Below, piece after piece: positions 8,995 to 17,424 of a stretch of DNA of 64,000 nt. The notes beneath the pieces were generated by a model, which saw only the letters and a program-made list of their open reading frames with translations, had not been told where the DNA came from and ran no database searches. Numbering within the stretch: position 1 is the stretch's first letter; every line of letters begins with the position of its first letter. This stretch comes from Kuafuiihalomonas sp050331295 (GTDB lineage Bacteria > Myxococcota > Kuafuiibacteriia > Kuafuiibacteriales > Kuafuiibacteriaceae): the NCBI GenBank assembly GCA_050331295.1, contig JBHJGZ010000003.1:248001-312000 (forward strand), read 5' to 3'. The position numbers were made by a program, and so were the translations under genes.

Positions 8995-9238
8995 CCTTCC
9001 TTACTTCGCCGTAGCCGCCACCCCGCGAAATCTGGAGGCGGCACGTATCGTCTTCCTCACGGAGGAAGAGATCGTCAAGATTGCCGCCGGCGCTTGCGAC
9101 CCCGAAATCCTGGCCAAGCACTGGCTGCTCCTCATCATGGGTGCACTCGGCCTTCATCTGATGGAGCGTCGAACCGAGTAGCCCAACACCTTGGGCAGGC
9201 ATATCCTCGAAAGACCCGTCGAAGAGCTGAATCCCGAT
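8995..9238. other. Intergenic region with a coding-like stretch lacking a start
   Basis: No gene is called here. On the plus strand one frame (about 8960-9182) reads as a GC-ending, protein-like sequence that includes IVFLTEEEIVKIAAGACDPE and finishes LGLHLMERRTE before a stop. It has no start codon upstream and overlaps the 5' end of the DUF6265 gene antisense. It may be the tail of a decayed gene or chance. Confidence 0.25.
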
Positions 9239-9970
9239 TCAATCCGTGAAAGCATAGAGTCCGACAATCCTCTCGATTGTGCATGTAAGCATGCCAGCTA
9301 CCGCGCGGGCCCTTTGTGTTGCGAGATATGCCTGACTCAGTTCCAGCTCGAACCCAACATATGCTTGGTCGTCGTAGCGCCGGCGCAGATAGGTGGCGAG
9401 CCCATCTGCAGCACCACGGTAGGGTTGATTCAGTCGAACGCGAAGACCCGGACGCCCGAGGCGCAGCTCCCGTTTCCACTGGAGCGCGAGCCGTCGCTCG
9501 TGGCGCCGTGCTGGGTCGTAGAGAAGTCCGATGTCGAATCGTCGATCTCGCCCTCGAAGCCAAGGGGTGAAACTGTGGACTGCGATGTGGACAGTCGGTC
9601 CCATGGCCGAATCGCGGGTCACGACCGATCGCTCGACGTTTGTGCGGTGCGGCCAATAGTGACGCTTGAGGATCTGGGCTCGATCACTCCGGCCCAGACT
9701 CCGCGTGAACTCCGAAAAGAGTCGCGGATGATGGAGAGAGCGGTTGGTGTCCACCACCAATCGGCTGATGGCGGTCGCGTGCAGTCGAACCGAAAGAAGG
9801 CGAGCCACCACTCGAGCCACGCCTAAGGCTCCCGGATCCCAGCCCCGATGGCTCGTGAGGGCGCGCTGGGCCGCACGGGTTGAAAAGACCTGGTGAAGCC
9901 CAGTCGGAATCCGATTCCCACCATGCTCGCAACTGACGACGTACACCGGGTCAGGAAGGATCAAAGACAC
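9239..9970 (-). CDS. N-formylglutamate amidohydrolase-family hydrolase
   Basis: A zinc amidohydrolase related to HutG-type N-formylglutamate deformylase, 243 residues from the chosen GTG at 9970. Family marks are VVSCEHGGNRIP at the N-terminus, RLVVDTNRSLHHPRLFS, the VHIAVHSFTP strand (zinc His) and FELELSQAYL near the end. The frame is open to 10084, but the fold begins at the GTG, which overlaps the upstream GCS2-like gene by 20 bases. It is third in an operon with two amide-forming enzymes. There are no histidine-utilisation genes nearby, so I infer it trims or recycles the amide product of this operon rather than serving histidine breakdown. Confidence 0.85.
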   Translation of the reverse strand: MSLILPDPVYVVSCEHGGNRIPTGLHQVFSTRAAQRALTSHRGWDPGALGVARVVARLLSVRLHATAISRLVVDTNRSLHHPRLFSEFTRSLGRSDRAQILKRHYWPHRTNVERSVVTRDSAMGPTVHIAVHSFTPWLRGRDRRFDIGLLYDPARRHERRLALQWKRELRLGRPGLRVRLNQPYRGAADGLATYLRRRYDDQAYVGFELELSQAYLATQRARAVAGMLTCTIERIVGLYAFTD

Positions 9971-11204
9971 GGTTAGCAGGCAACCCGATGGCCAGCTCCC
10001 TGTACGTCGTTCGCAGTTCTTCACGCGCGGGCCGTCCGCCGAGCGACTGGAGCACTCGGTTCGCCAAGCATCCGCTTCGTTCATAGGCCCTCCAGAAGCT
10101 GTCGGCCGGGCCCGCTTCCGGTTTCACGAAAGATTCCTTGAGATAGAGCCAAACGTCGCGAAGCTTAGCCCGTCCCGGATCGGGGTAGCCTAGGGCGTCC
10201 AGATACCGCCGCTGGTCGATGACCGCATCATCACCACGCGTGATGGCTTGGTCCAGGACGGCAACCAACGCCGCTCCGTCCCACTGCTTTTGCATCTGGG
10301 CTCCACACGTGTGCTCCTCGTACAATGACCTTACCGCGGATACGACCGCCTGCACGACGGCAAGATCGGTCTGAGCGGCTTCTTGAGTATCGAGAATCCG
10401 AATTTCGATGGCCATGCGGTCGAAGCGCGCGATGCACCCGCGGGCATTGACCCATTCGTGTCTGAGTACCCCCTCGGGATCATGCGGCTTTAGGTCTCGG
10501 TAGATGCCGGCCAATAGACCATCTTCATATTCGGCACGCGTGTAGACGGGTTCCGGAACAACTCTTCCCGTAACCGACGGGATCGCCCGTGCGTTGTCGC
10601 GATAGACGTCGAGTCGATAGTCGAGCTTTGTCTGGCGACGTCCGTCGGCTATCGGGGTGCTCGCGGCCAACCCAGGAAAGAGAGGAAGCGCCATTCGAAT
10701 AGCCGCATGGAGACGTCCGAACTCGGCGTCGTTTGAGAACGGGAGATTGACATGGATACTCTGAAGATTTCCCCAACCGTGACCCTTGCACCCGAAGATG
10801 CGGTCGAAGGTCCGATAGATGACGTCGTTTTCGTGTGGCCAGAGCCGAACCTCCGCTTGGGGATCCATCCAAGGGTGCATCCCGGTGGGTAGAAGACAGC
10901 AGCCGAGAGCGGAGAGCACGCGGTTCGCTTCCTTGACCTGGTCCGTGAAGAGGTCGGCGAGACCATCCAGCTGCGGGGATGGACCGTTGGTCTTGAATTC
11001 GATCACGTGTAGCGCGAGCTCGTTGGACCAAGCGGCCTCTCCCCGTTCGACTTGGCTCGTAGCGGATCCTGCGACCGCCTCGAGAAGATGGTCGACGACA
11101 GGACGAACGTCGAGCGACTCACGATCGACAATCATGTATTCAATCTCGATCCCAAAGCCTGCGAACACACCGAGCGGCTCCCGGTCCTCTTCTGGCTTCG
11201 TCAC
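9951..11204 (-). CDS. GCS2-like carboxylate-amine ligase
   Basis: A 417-residue glutamate-cysteine-ligase-type (GCS2) enzyme that uses ATP to join an amino group to a carboxylate. Recognisable segments are FGIEIEYMIVD at the N-terminus (metal/substrate Glu residues), the TGMHPWMDP loop, HGWGNLQSIHVNLPF and a C-terminal arginine-rich region. It overlaps the RimK-like gene by 4 bases (ATGA) and the amidohydrolase by 20 bases, so the three are translationally coupled. Whether it makes gamma-glutamylcysteine or another amide is unknown; the partner genes suggest a specialised metabolite or peptide tag. Confidence 0.87.
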   Translation of the reverse strand: MTKPEEDREPLGVFAGFGIEIEYMIVDRESLDVRPVVDHLLEAVAGSATSQVERGEAAWSNELALHVIEFKTNGPSPQLDGLADLFTDQVKEANRVLSALGCCLLPTGMHPWMDPQAEVRLWPHENDVIYRTFDRIFGCKGHGWGNLQSIHVNLPFSNDAEFGRLHAAIRMALPLFPGLAASTPIADGRRQTKLDYRLDVYRDNARAIPSVTGRVVPEPVYTRAEYEDGLLAGIYRDLKPHDPEGVLRHEWVNARGCIARFDRMAIEIRILDTQEAAQTDLAVVQAVVSAVRSLYEEHTCGAQMQKQWDGAALVAVLDQAITRGDDAVIDQRRYLDALGYPDPGRAKLRDVWLYLKESFVKPEAGPADSFWRAYERSGCLANRVLQSLGGRPAREELRTTYRELAIGLPANRVFDPS

Positions 11205-12664
11205 TTCACTCCCTCCCCGCGCACGCGCTGGTCGAGACGGTTCAGAAAATACCTCATCACCGCCATGTACAGCTCATCCTTGAGTACAAGGTCCTCGTAT
11301 CCAGCATCGATGTTCGGGTTGTCGTTGATCTCCATGACCAGAAACTCACCCTCCACTTCCTTGATGTCGACGCCGTACAGACCGTGCCCAACGGCCGAGG
11401 CGACCTGCGTCCCCAGTTCCAAGACCCGTTCGGGAGCCTCGTTGACCCTCAACGTTTCCACTTTGCCGTAGCGTCGAGCGGTCACCCCCTCGCTCTTCTG
11501 AATCTGCCAGTGCCCTTTCGCCATGTGGTATCGACAAACGTAAAGCGCCTGACCGTCGAGAACGCCCACGCGCCAGTCGAACTCCGAAGGGACATACTTT
11601 TGGGCGACAACGAGCTCCGACTGCTCGAAAAACTGATTCAGCCGGGCTCGCAGTTCGGCTTGGTTGTCCGCCTTGACGACGCCGGCCGAAAACGAGCTAT
11701 CGGGCCGCTTAAGGACGACCGGCAGACCGAGGTTCGGAACGATGTCGCCGACGTTGTCGCGATGAACCACCATGGTCTGGGGGCAGGGAATTTGGAGCTT
11801 TGCAAAGAGCTCTGCCTGGTAGACCTTGTTGGTGCACCGAACGATCGAGTCGGGGTCATCAATGACAACCAATCCTTCGGCTTCGGCCCGCCGCGCGAAT
11901 CGATATGTGTGATGGTTTACCGCGGTCGTTTCGCGAATGAGGAGAGCATCGTATTCACCAATCCGACCGAAGTGATCCTTGCCTATAACCTGCGCCCTCA
12001 AACCCACCTTGCCGGCCGCTCGTACAAACCTTTTGATCGCACCCTGGTTGGATGGGCTATCGACTTCGTTGGGATTACACAGAATGGCTAATTCGTAGCG
12101 CGCCCGCTTGGGCTCGGCCGCACGAGGTCGAGCGAAAAACCTCTGAGCTTGTTCGATCACGAACTCCTCGTGCGGCTTCGGGATGTCACGACTTGCAATG
12201 GGGTCGAGTCGCTGAAGCCTCCAGCGGTCTCCGCGAGCGAATTCGGCGCGCAGCAACGGAACGGGAAAGTGATCGAACAGAACCTTACTCAGGCGGTCGT
12301 AACGCTTGGCCAAGTTGCGACCGAAATAAATGCTGAGGACAAAGCGATCGGACTTGATGGGCGCCAGCGTCTTCTGCATCAGACCATCGAAGTCGGACGA
12401 TGCGATGCGGACCAACGAAGCCTGACGAAGGTCCTGAAGGGTGGTCACCGACGGCATGGGCCGGTGTCCTCGAGCCAAGGCCAACAAAGACACGTAGTAA
12501 CCGACAGTCTGGTACGCGTAGCTCCGGCAAAGATTGAAGACCCGAGTCCGACGCATGTCGACGAAACGGCGCTCGGTCAGGTATGCTCGCGCGGAGACCG
12601 TCTCAGCGCCGGGCACATCAAGCGACCAAAGGCTTGGCTTTTCCACCACGATCAGGGATGGCAC
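11201..12664 (-). CDS. RimK-like ATP-grasp ligase with N-terminal RLAN-type domain
   Basis: A 487-residue amino-acid ligase. The N-terminal part (SLIVVEKPSLW, then FNLCRSYAYQTVGYYVSLLA) is the RimK-associated domain of this ligase subfamily. The C-terminal ATP-grasp half contains LPVVLKRPDSSFSAGVVK, YHMAKGHWQIQ and VMEINDNPNIDAG (metal-binding Glu-x-Asn). The GTG at 12664 is chosen because AAGGAGG (12671-12677) lies 6 bases upstream and the family begins there, although the frame is open to 12766. It leads the amidoligase operon. RimK relatives add Glu-type residues to acceptors; the acceptor here is not known. Confidence 0.9.
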   Translation of the reverse strand: MPSLIVVEKPSLWSLDVPGAETVSARAYLTERRFVDMRRTRVFNLCRSYAYQTVGYYVSLLALARGHRPMPSVTTLQDLRQASLVRIASSDFDGLMQKTLAPIKSDRFVLSIYFGRNLAKRYDRLSKVLFDHFPVPLLRAEFARGDRWRLQRLDPIASRDIPKPHEEFVIEQAQRFFARPRAAEPKRARYELAILCNPNEVDSPSNQGAIKRFVRAAGKVGLRAQVIGKDHFGRIGEYDALLIRETTAVNHHTYRFARRAEAEGLVVIDDPDSIVRCTNKVYQAELFAKLQIPCPQTMVVHRDNVGDIVPNLGLPVVLKRPDSSFSAGVVKADNQAELRARLNQFFEQSELVVAQKYVPSEFDWRVGVLDGQALYVCRYHMAKGHWQIQKSEGVTARRYGKVETLRVNEAPERVLELGTQVASAVGHGLYGVDIKEVEGEFLVMEINDNPNIDAGYEDLVLKDELYMAVMRYFLNRLDQRVRGEGVK

Positions 12665-13142
12665 GGCCCCCCTCCTTCGGCGCGGCAGGCAAGCCTCCAG
12701 AGAACGTACACCGCAGGGGACGGTCGGACGAGCGGAGTACGGGACGGCATCCTCAGCTGTGGACACCCTAGCTCATTATGGGGACGTCAAGCTAGGATAC
12801 TGGAGGTCGTCGGTCTCAGTTTCCGGTCAGCGAAAGGCGCTCACCTTCCGACCTAGCGCCCACCCAAACCGCGAATGCGACCGGCACCCAAACCGGGTTC
12901 GTCGCGTCATGGGAGCTCCCATGTCATGGTTGACGCAAAAGAGCCTGTTTGGAGTGCACGCGGCCTCGGTCTCGTGAAGCCGGGATAATGGCGAGAGGTT
13001 TTCTGACCTTCGGGTTGAAGAGGCTGCTCCTGTCCCCGCCCGGGTGTGTGCTCGACCAGATGACAATCGAACTTGTCAGATTCAGGTGAACCCGCGCTTC
13101 AGCAGGATCTGGCTAAATCCGAGGCATGCTGGCCAGCCTCCG
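12665..13142. other. Non-coding leader region upstream of the amidoligase operon
   Basis: About 480 bases without a credible gene, between the stop of the HTH regulator and the GTG of the RimK-like gene, both on the minus strand. Apart from the AAGGAGG ribosome site at 12671-12677 I see no convincing promoter, terminator or repeat. It presumably holds the operon promoter. Confidence 0.4.
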
Positions 13143-13979
13143 TCATCCGACAACCTCTGAACTTTGGGTGATGGCGAGCAGCCGGCGGTCCGTTTCCCCG
13201 TCGGCGGCGAAGAATGTTTCGATGCGCAGGCTCGATAACATGGTGTCGGCAGAGCTCGCGAACAAAGTCATGGTGGTGAACAGGCGAAAGGACTGATCCC
13301 GTACGGCGAGTTCGAGGGGTACGACGACCGGAGCGACAGCGTCGAATTCTTGCGGTCCGGGTCGCCCGCCGAGCACTTCGATGCTTCGGAGCGTTTGCGC
13401 CGCCGCCGGCTCATCGCGCGCGGCCCGGCGCAGGTGCTGGAAGATGTGGGCCGCGAAGACGTCGAAGTTCGAGACCAAGGGCCGAAGGCGCTCATGGTCG
13501 AAGAGCGGGAGAAGGACGTTGTTGCCCGCCACCGGCGGACCGTCGTGGAGCCGATCGGGTTCCGCGGCCTCGACCAGCGATGCATCCCCCTCCCAGAGCC
13601 ACCGACTGAAGCGGACGTAGGCATCGTTCGCCATCACCGCGTTCCACCCCGGATCCACGACAACGGCGGGATACGGCTGATGACGACCGAGAAGGAACCA
13701 GATCGCTCTGCGTACCGGCTCGGCGTCAGGTCCTTCGAGTCCGCGCGCGCGATATGCCGGAGCGAAGCCGGCCAGCGTGAGCAGGCGGTTGGTCTCCTCC
13801 ATCGGGACGTCCAGGACTTCGGCCAGGGTCAGGGTCATGAATCGACTTGGCGAGGCCTTGCCGGTCTCGAGGCAGCTCAGGTGCCGCGTCGAGACCTCGG
13901 CTTCCGCCGCCAGATCCAGCTGCGTATACCGACGGAGCTTCCGCCACCGGCGCAAGGCCTCACCGAACCCGGAGCTCAC
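13143..13979 (-). CDS. XRE-type helix-turn-helix regulator with MmyB-like ligand domain
   Basis: A 278-residue regulator: an N-terminal HTH (LRRWRKLRRYTQLDLAAEAE then VSTRHLSCLETGKASPS, about residues 6-60) followed by the MmyB/MLTR-like sensor domain (VVDPGWNAVMANDAYVRF, LRPLVSNFDVFAAHIFQHL). The GTG start at 13979 overlaps the TGA of the preceding SRPBCC gene as GTGA, so the two are coupled. The frame continues upstream only through that gene. Family members bind a small hydrophobic ligand through the C-terminal part. It probably controls its own operon. Confidence 0.87.
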   Translation of the reverse strand: MSSGFGEALRRWRKLRRYTQLDLAAEAEVSTRHLSCLETGKASPSRFMTLTLAEVLDVPMEETNRLLTLAGFAPAYRARGLEGPDAEPVRRAIWFLLGRHQPYPAVVVDPGWNAVMANDAYVRFSRWLWEGDASLVEAAEPDRLHDGPPVAGNNVLLPLFDHERLRPLVSNFDVFAAHIFQHLRRAARDEPAAAQTLRSIEVLGGRPGPQEFDAVAPVVVPLELAVRDQSFRLFTTMTLFASSADTMLSSLRIETFFAADGETDRRLLAITQSSEVVG

Positions 13980-14872
13980 GCAGTCGCCCGAGATCGCGCG
14001 CTCTCGGCTCGAGCGGCGCGGGCCATCGAATGGATGGTGGAGACCATGTCCGGCCGAACCTTCTCGAGCATGAGCGTGATGAGGGCGGGCGAGAGCCAGC
14101 GAGGTCGCGTCGTGAACGACCACCATACGGTCACCTGGCTTCCTCCCAAGCCGTGCTCTTTAATCTGCCATCCACCGAACATCGGGTCCATGGGATACGG
14201 AAAATCGTCACGCTCGGACTGGAAGCGCATCGCGAACTCCCGGGGCGGAAGCCATTGCGTGACCTCCTCACTCCAACGCTGTCCACGGCCGTTTGCGCAG
14301 GTCCGCACCGCGCCGACGCCCGGCGCCCCGTGGACGAGGGCCTCCGAGAGCCCGTCGAAGTACCGGTCGATGCCCCCGAGATCGGCGATCACCGGCCAAA
14401 GGAGGTGGGCCGAGACGTCGAGGTCAACCGTCAACTCGATGCGATGACTGGTTCTGAGCGCAACGTCCGCGGCGGCATAGAGCCGACCGACCCCCCACCA
14501 TTGAAGCCACGCCAGGCCGGCGACGACGAAGGCCACCCCCAGGAACAGGGTGATGCCCGCGGTCGAGGAGACCGAGAGCACCCACGGCAGCAAGATGATG
14601 GAGCCCACCACCCAGATCAGATCGAGGACGATCGCGACGAGCGCAAACATGGACCTGGGCTGCGGACCAGACGCCTGGTGCGCCGCGAGGAGCAGGAATG
14701 GCACGAATCCCGCGAGGAGCGCCCCGATCACCCCCAGCCATACCGACGGCAAGTCCCCATACAGCGGCGCAATCACGTCCGCATCGAGCAGAAGGAGCAG
14801 GGCGCAGGCCCCCGAGAAGACGGCATTGGCGCCGAGCGCCGCCAACAGCAGGCGTGGGTTTCTTCGGGTCAT
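13976..14872 (-). CDS. Membrane-anchored SRPBCC-family protein
   Basis: A 298-residue protein with four predicted membrane helices in the first half (LLLAALGANAVFSGACALLL, then LGVIGALLAGFVPFLLLAA, LVAIVLDLIWVVGSIILL and GITLFLGVAFVVAGLAW) and a C-terminal SRPBCC/polyketide-cyclase-like domain (DVSAHLLWPVIADLGGIDRY ... WSEEVTQWLPPREFAMRF). The domain is a hydrophobic-ligand pocket. It is coupled to the downstream HTH gene, whose sensor domain also binds ligands. The ATG at 14872 is preferred over a GTG at 14920 because the signal-anchor begins there, though no strong ribosome site is seen. Function unknown. Confidence 0.7.
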   Translation of the reverse strand: MTRRNPRLLLAALGANAVFSGACALLLLLDADVIAPLYGDLPSVWLGVIGALLAGFVPFLLLAAHQASGPQPRSMFALVAIVLDLIWVVGSIILLPWVLSVSSTAGITLFLGVAFVVAGLAWLQWWGVGRLYAAADVALRTSHRIELTVDLDVSAHLLWPVIADLGGIDRYFDGLSEALVHGAPGVGAVRTCANGRGQRWSEEVTQWLPPREFAMRFQSERDDFPYPMDPMFGGWQIKEHGLGGSQVTVWWSFTTRPRWLSPALITLMLEKVRPDMVSTIHSMARAARAESARSRATA

Positions 14873-15393
14873 GGTGGGCGGGTTGTACGTTTCCTCGGTG
14901 AGCCCAATCCATGACCTCACGGGTCAAAACCGGGCTTCGCTGCCAACGTGTAGGCTCGTCCCGTCGTCTGGCCCGAGCACGACGCAAGCGGATCATCTCG
15001 TAACCCACATTGCGCAGGGAGAGCTTTCGAGCGTCCCTTCGTACGAAGAGGTCGCCGAGGCCCTCGAGAAGCACGCGCAGAGCGCCGCAGCGCACCACGC
15101 CATCCTCGTGGAGAGCCAGCCATCTGGCCCTTGAAAGAAAGCTCTGTCGGTTCCGAGCCCCCGGTCCAGAGAACGTTCTAAGGGCCAACGCAATCCTAGG
15201 CATCCCGAACACTCGAGTCTGGACCGCCGGAAGGGTCGGTCCGAGCTCGCCGGGGCCCGCAACCCCCTCGGGACGCGCTTGAGCAACGCGGGTCGCATGC
15301 CCGCAGAGAACATCGCAGCGCGTGGGTCGCGTCCCAATGAGTTCCGGAGGTGGTGATGCGCGGTCCTGCGATGACGTTAGGATGCGCCGACCG
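14873..15393. other. Intergenic region with an orphan coding-like stretch
   Basis: No confident gene. On the plus strand about 14985-15134 reads as a protein-like, GC-ending stretch including SSVPSYEEVAEALEKHAQSA and ends in a stop at 15134, but there is no ATG, GTG or TTG in a sensible place upstream. It may be a decayed small gene. The rest shows nothing recognisable. Confidence 0.25.
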
Positions 15394-15585
15394 ATGGGGC
15401 GCAAGAAGAAGGAACTTGGTCCCAAGCCCTGCGACCGATGTAGAAATCCTGCCCAGAGGCTCATCCGGGCCCGCGAAGGGGCCGACAGAGATTGGCAACT
15501 CGTCTGTGAGGACTGCTGGCCCGAGCTTCGGGCCAGCGCTGGTTATCAATACGGCGGACTCTGGAGGTCTTCGAAGCGTCGTTGA
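15394..15585 (+). CDS. Small treble-clef/zinc-ribbon-like protein
   Basis: A 63-residue basic protein with two CxxC knuckles, PCDRCRNPAQRLIRAR and VCEDCWPELRAS, followed by YQYGGLWRSSKRR. The four cysteines should hold one zinc ion. Short proteins with this CxxC/CxxCW/YGGxW arrangement recur in deltaproteobacterial and planctomycete genomes as conserved hypotheticals. The start at 15394 is chosen because the conserved part begins there; the ribosome site is weak. It stands alone. Confidence 0.6.
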   Translation: MGRKKKELGPKPCDRCRNPAQRLIRAREGADRDWQLVCEDCWPELRASAGYQYGGLWRSSKRR

Positions 15586-16063
15586 GGCCGGCCTCGAGGA
15601 TTGCCTCACGACAACTCGTCGTCTGCGGCAACGAGGGGCTCGTCGTGCACGAGATGCTCGGTGAGACGGCGCTGGTATCGCCGGTTCCGGCGGCGTGCCC
15701 GAGACGCATCGGCTCGCCAAGAGGCCCGCTTGTCCTTTACGACGTGCTCCAGATCATCGGCCTGACTGACGTACTGGGCATCGGAAGGTCGAGTTCGCCG
15801 GGCCACACGCTCGGGTACCCAAGAACGGACCGACGCACGAAGCACAATCGAAGTTACGATGACATCCAATGACCGTGGCATCGCCACCGGACGGCCGGAC
15901 TCCGGTGAGCGCCGAAGCGGCCGCCGATCGCCGAGTCGATCAAACCGATGGCCGGACCTCTCATGGCAGCATCCGTAGTCGACCGGTGGGGCGATCTCGA
16001 ACCGCCACCCTGGTGCTCGCAGGCGCCGCGTACGGGCAAAATGGGGACACGATCGAGGTCGAG
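15586..16063. other. Intergenic region, nothing recognised
   Basis: About 480 bases between the zinc-ribbon gene and the hydrolase fragment. Several overlapping open frames exist on both strands but none has a family resemblance or a ribosome site. It may be decayed sequence that belonged to the broken gene that follows. Confidence 0.35.
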
Positions 16064-16240
16064 TCGTGTCGCCATGCTGGGCCTCAACGCAAGTATGGGG
16101 CGGAATGCGGCACCATCTACGTTCCGGAGAACCGGTCGCGGTCCGGAAGCCGGCGGATCGACCTAGCCTTTGAGCGCATCCGCGCGGAAGCTGCGGCCCC
16201 GGGCGCACCACTTGACGTACTCAATGGCGGACCGGGCTCG
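16064..16240 (+). pseudogene. N-terminal fragment of a secreted alpha/beta hydrolase (S33 peptidase type)
   Basis: About 59 codons match the start of proline-iminopeptidase-like exported hydrolases: ECGTIYVPENRSRSGSRRID, then FERIRAEAAAPGAPLDVLNG ending in GGPGS, the oxyanion-hole loop. The family runs for another 350-450 residues (nucleophile elbow, Asp, His), all absent. Directly after, in a different frame (from about 16234), a hydrophobic helix LLLLLAALLVWAVRTLGRR looks like the tail of a membrane protein. The two pieces appear to be joined by a deletion. The preceding signal-like stretch (about 15995-16040) may belong to the same broken gene. Confidence 0.6.
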
Positions 16241-16346
16241 GTCTCGCGGGTGCGGCGATGCTCCTGCTCTTGCTCGCGGCACTCCTGGTCTGGGCCGTCC
16301 GCACTCTCGGTCGGCGCAAGGGCCTGCAGGGTCATTTGATTCTGGC

Positions 16347-17324
16347 TCACGCTCGAAAGAGAACGACAAGATATGCTGCGAATCCGCCGATGAGCACAGC
16401 TCCTTCGAACCGGCTCACACGGAGTCCGGACTTGATGATGGGCAGCAAAAGGATTGAAGCGCCGATCATCCACCACATGTCCCGCTCGAGGATTGGCTCT
16501 GGCACGGGAAGAGGATGAATCAATGCGGTTGTTCCGGCGATCGCGAGCACGTTGAAGATGTTGGATCCGACCACGTTTGCGACGGCGATGTCGTGATTCC
16601 CTCGAACCGACGCAACGCAGGATGCGGCGAGCTCGGGCAGGCTCGTGCCGGCTGCAACGACGGTCAGCCCGATGATGGTCTCTGGGACGCCGAGAGCTTG
16701 GCCAAAGGCCACAGCACCAACGACGAGGACATTGGAACCGACCATCAACGATCCGATTCCCACGGCCACGAGCAGGGTGTGGCGCCACCAAGAAGCGGTC
16801 CTCGTCGCGGTGTGTTTGACGGCCTGTTCGAACTCCGCGCGCTCCCGTCGAGTCGTCGCGGAAGTGGCGGTCCAAACCGCATACGCGACGAATGCCACGA
16901 GGCACATGACCAGGAATCCACCCTCCAGACGGTCGATGCGGCCGTCGCGGCTCAGCAGAAACAGCTGAATGGACGCCAGGAGCATCACCGGATACTCCAG
17001 GCGAACGATGTTGCCCACGACCCGGAGCGGCGCAATCAACGACGCGATCCCCAAAATCACAACGATATTGAAGATGTTCGAACCCACAACGTTGCCGACG
17101 GCGAGGTCGGTCTTTCCGTAAGTCGCGGCCTCGAGAGAAACGACAAGCTCGGGCATCGAGGTCCCGGCGGCCACAACGGTCAACCCGATGACCGTCGCCG
17201 AGACGCGAGCCAAGGTCGCGAGACCGACCGCACCGCGGACCAAAGCTTCGCCCCCTCCGGCCAGGAGAACAAGTCCCAAGCCCATCATACTTGCTGCGAC
17301 CCACATCGTCCTGGGTACCTTCAT
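16347..17324 (-). CDS. Calcium/sodium antiporter (YrbG-type CaCA exchanger)
   Basis: A 325-residue inner-membrane exchanger with the internal duplication of the CaCA superfamily. Each half has an alpha-repeat: AAGTSMPELVVSLEAA with NVVGSNIFNIVVILG, and AAGTSLPELAASCVAS with NVVGSNIFNVLAIAG. About ten hydrophobic helices are present and the central cytoplasmic loop is short, as in YrbG. The repeats form the Ca2+/Na+ (or H+) site. ATG 17324 is preferred to a TTG at 17345. It is the neighbour of no related gene; on its right a beta-CASP enzyme is divergently transcribed. Confidence 0.92.
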   Translation of the reverse strand: MKVPRTMWVAASMMGLGLVLLAGGGEALVRGAVGLATLARVSATVIGLTVVAAGTSMPELVVSLEAATYGKTDLAVGNVVGSNIFNIVVILGIASLIAPLRVVGNIVRLEYPVMLLASIQLFLLSRDGRIDRLEGGFLVMCLVAFVAYAVWTATSATTRRERAEFEQAVKHTATRTASWWRHTLLVAVGIGSLMVGSNVLVVGAVAFGQALGVPETIIGLTVVAAGTSLPELAASCVASVRGNHDIAVANVVGSNIFNVLAIAGTTALIHPLPVPEPILERDMWWMIGASILLLPIIKSGLRVSRFEGAVLIGGFAAYLVVLFRA

Positions 17325-17424
17325 GAGTTCCGCATCGTCGTGCAATCAAGGGTTCACCAGCGGCAGTCCCCTCGCTACGGACGGCGACAGGCATGAGTCG
17401 CCTTCAACGCGCGTCGCGTTCATA

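Noticed and set aside
9971..10084. Longer N-terminus for the N-formylglutamate amidohydrolase
   Set aside because: It would be read antisense-free but overlaps the GCS2-like gene by over 130 bases and has no resemblance to the family.
16347..17394. Arg/Gly-rich 425-codon frame overlapping the cation exchanger
   Set aside because: Same-strand shadow in another frame; the exchanger frame has both alpha-repeats and membrane helices.
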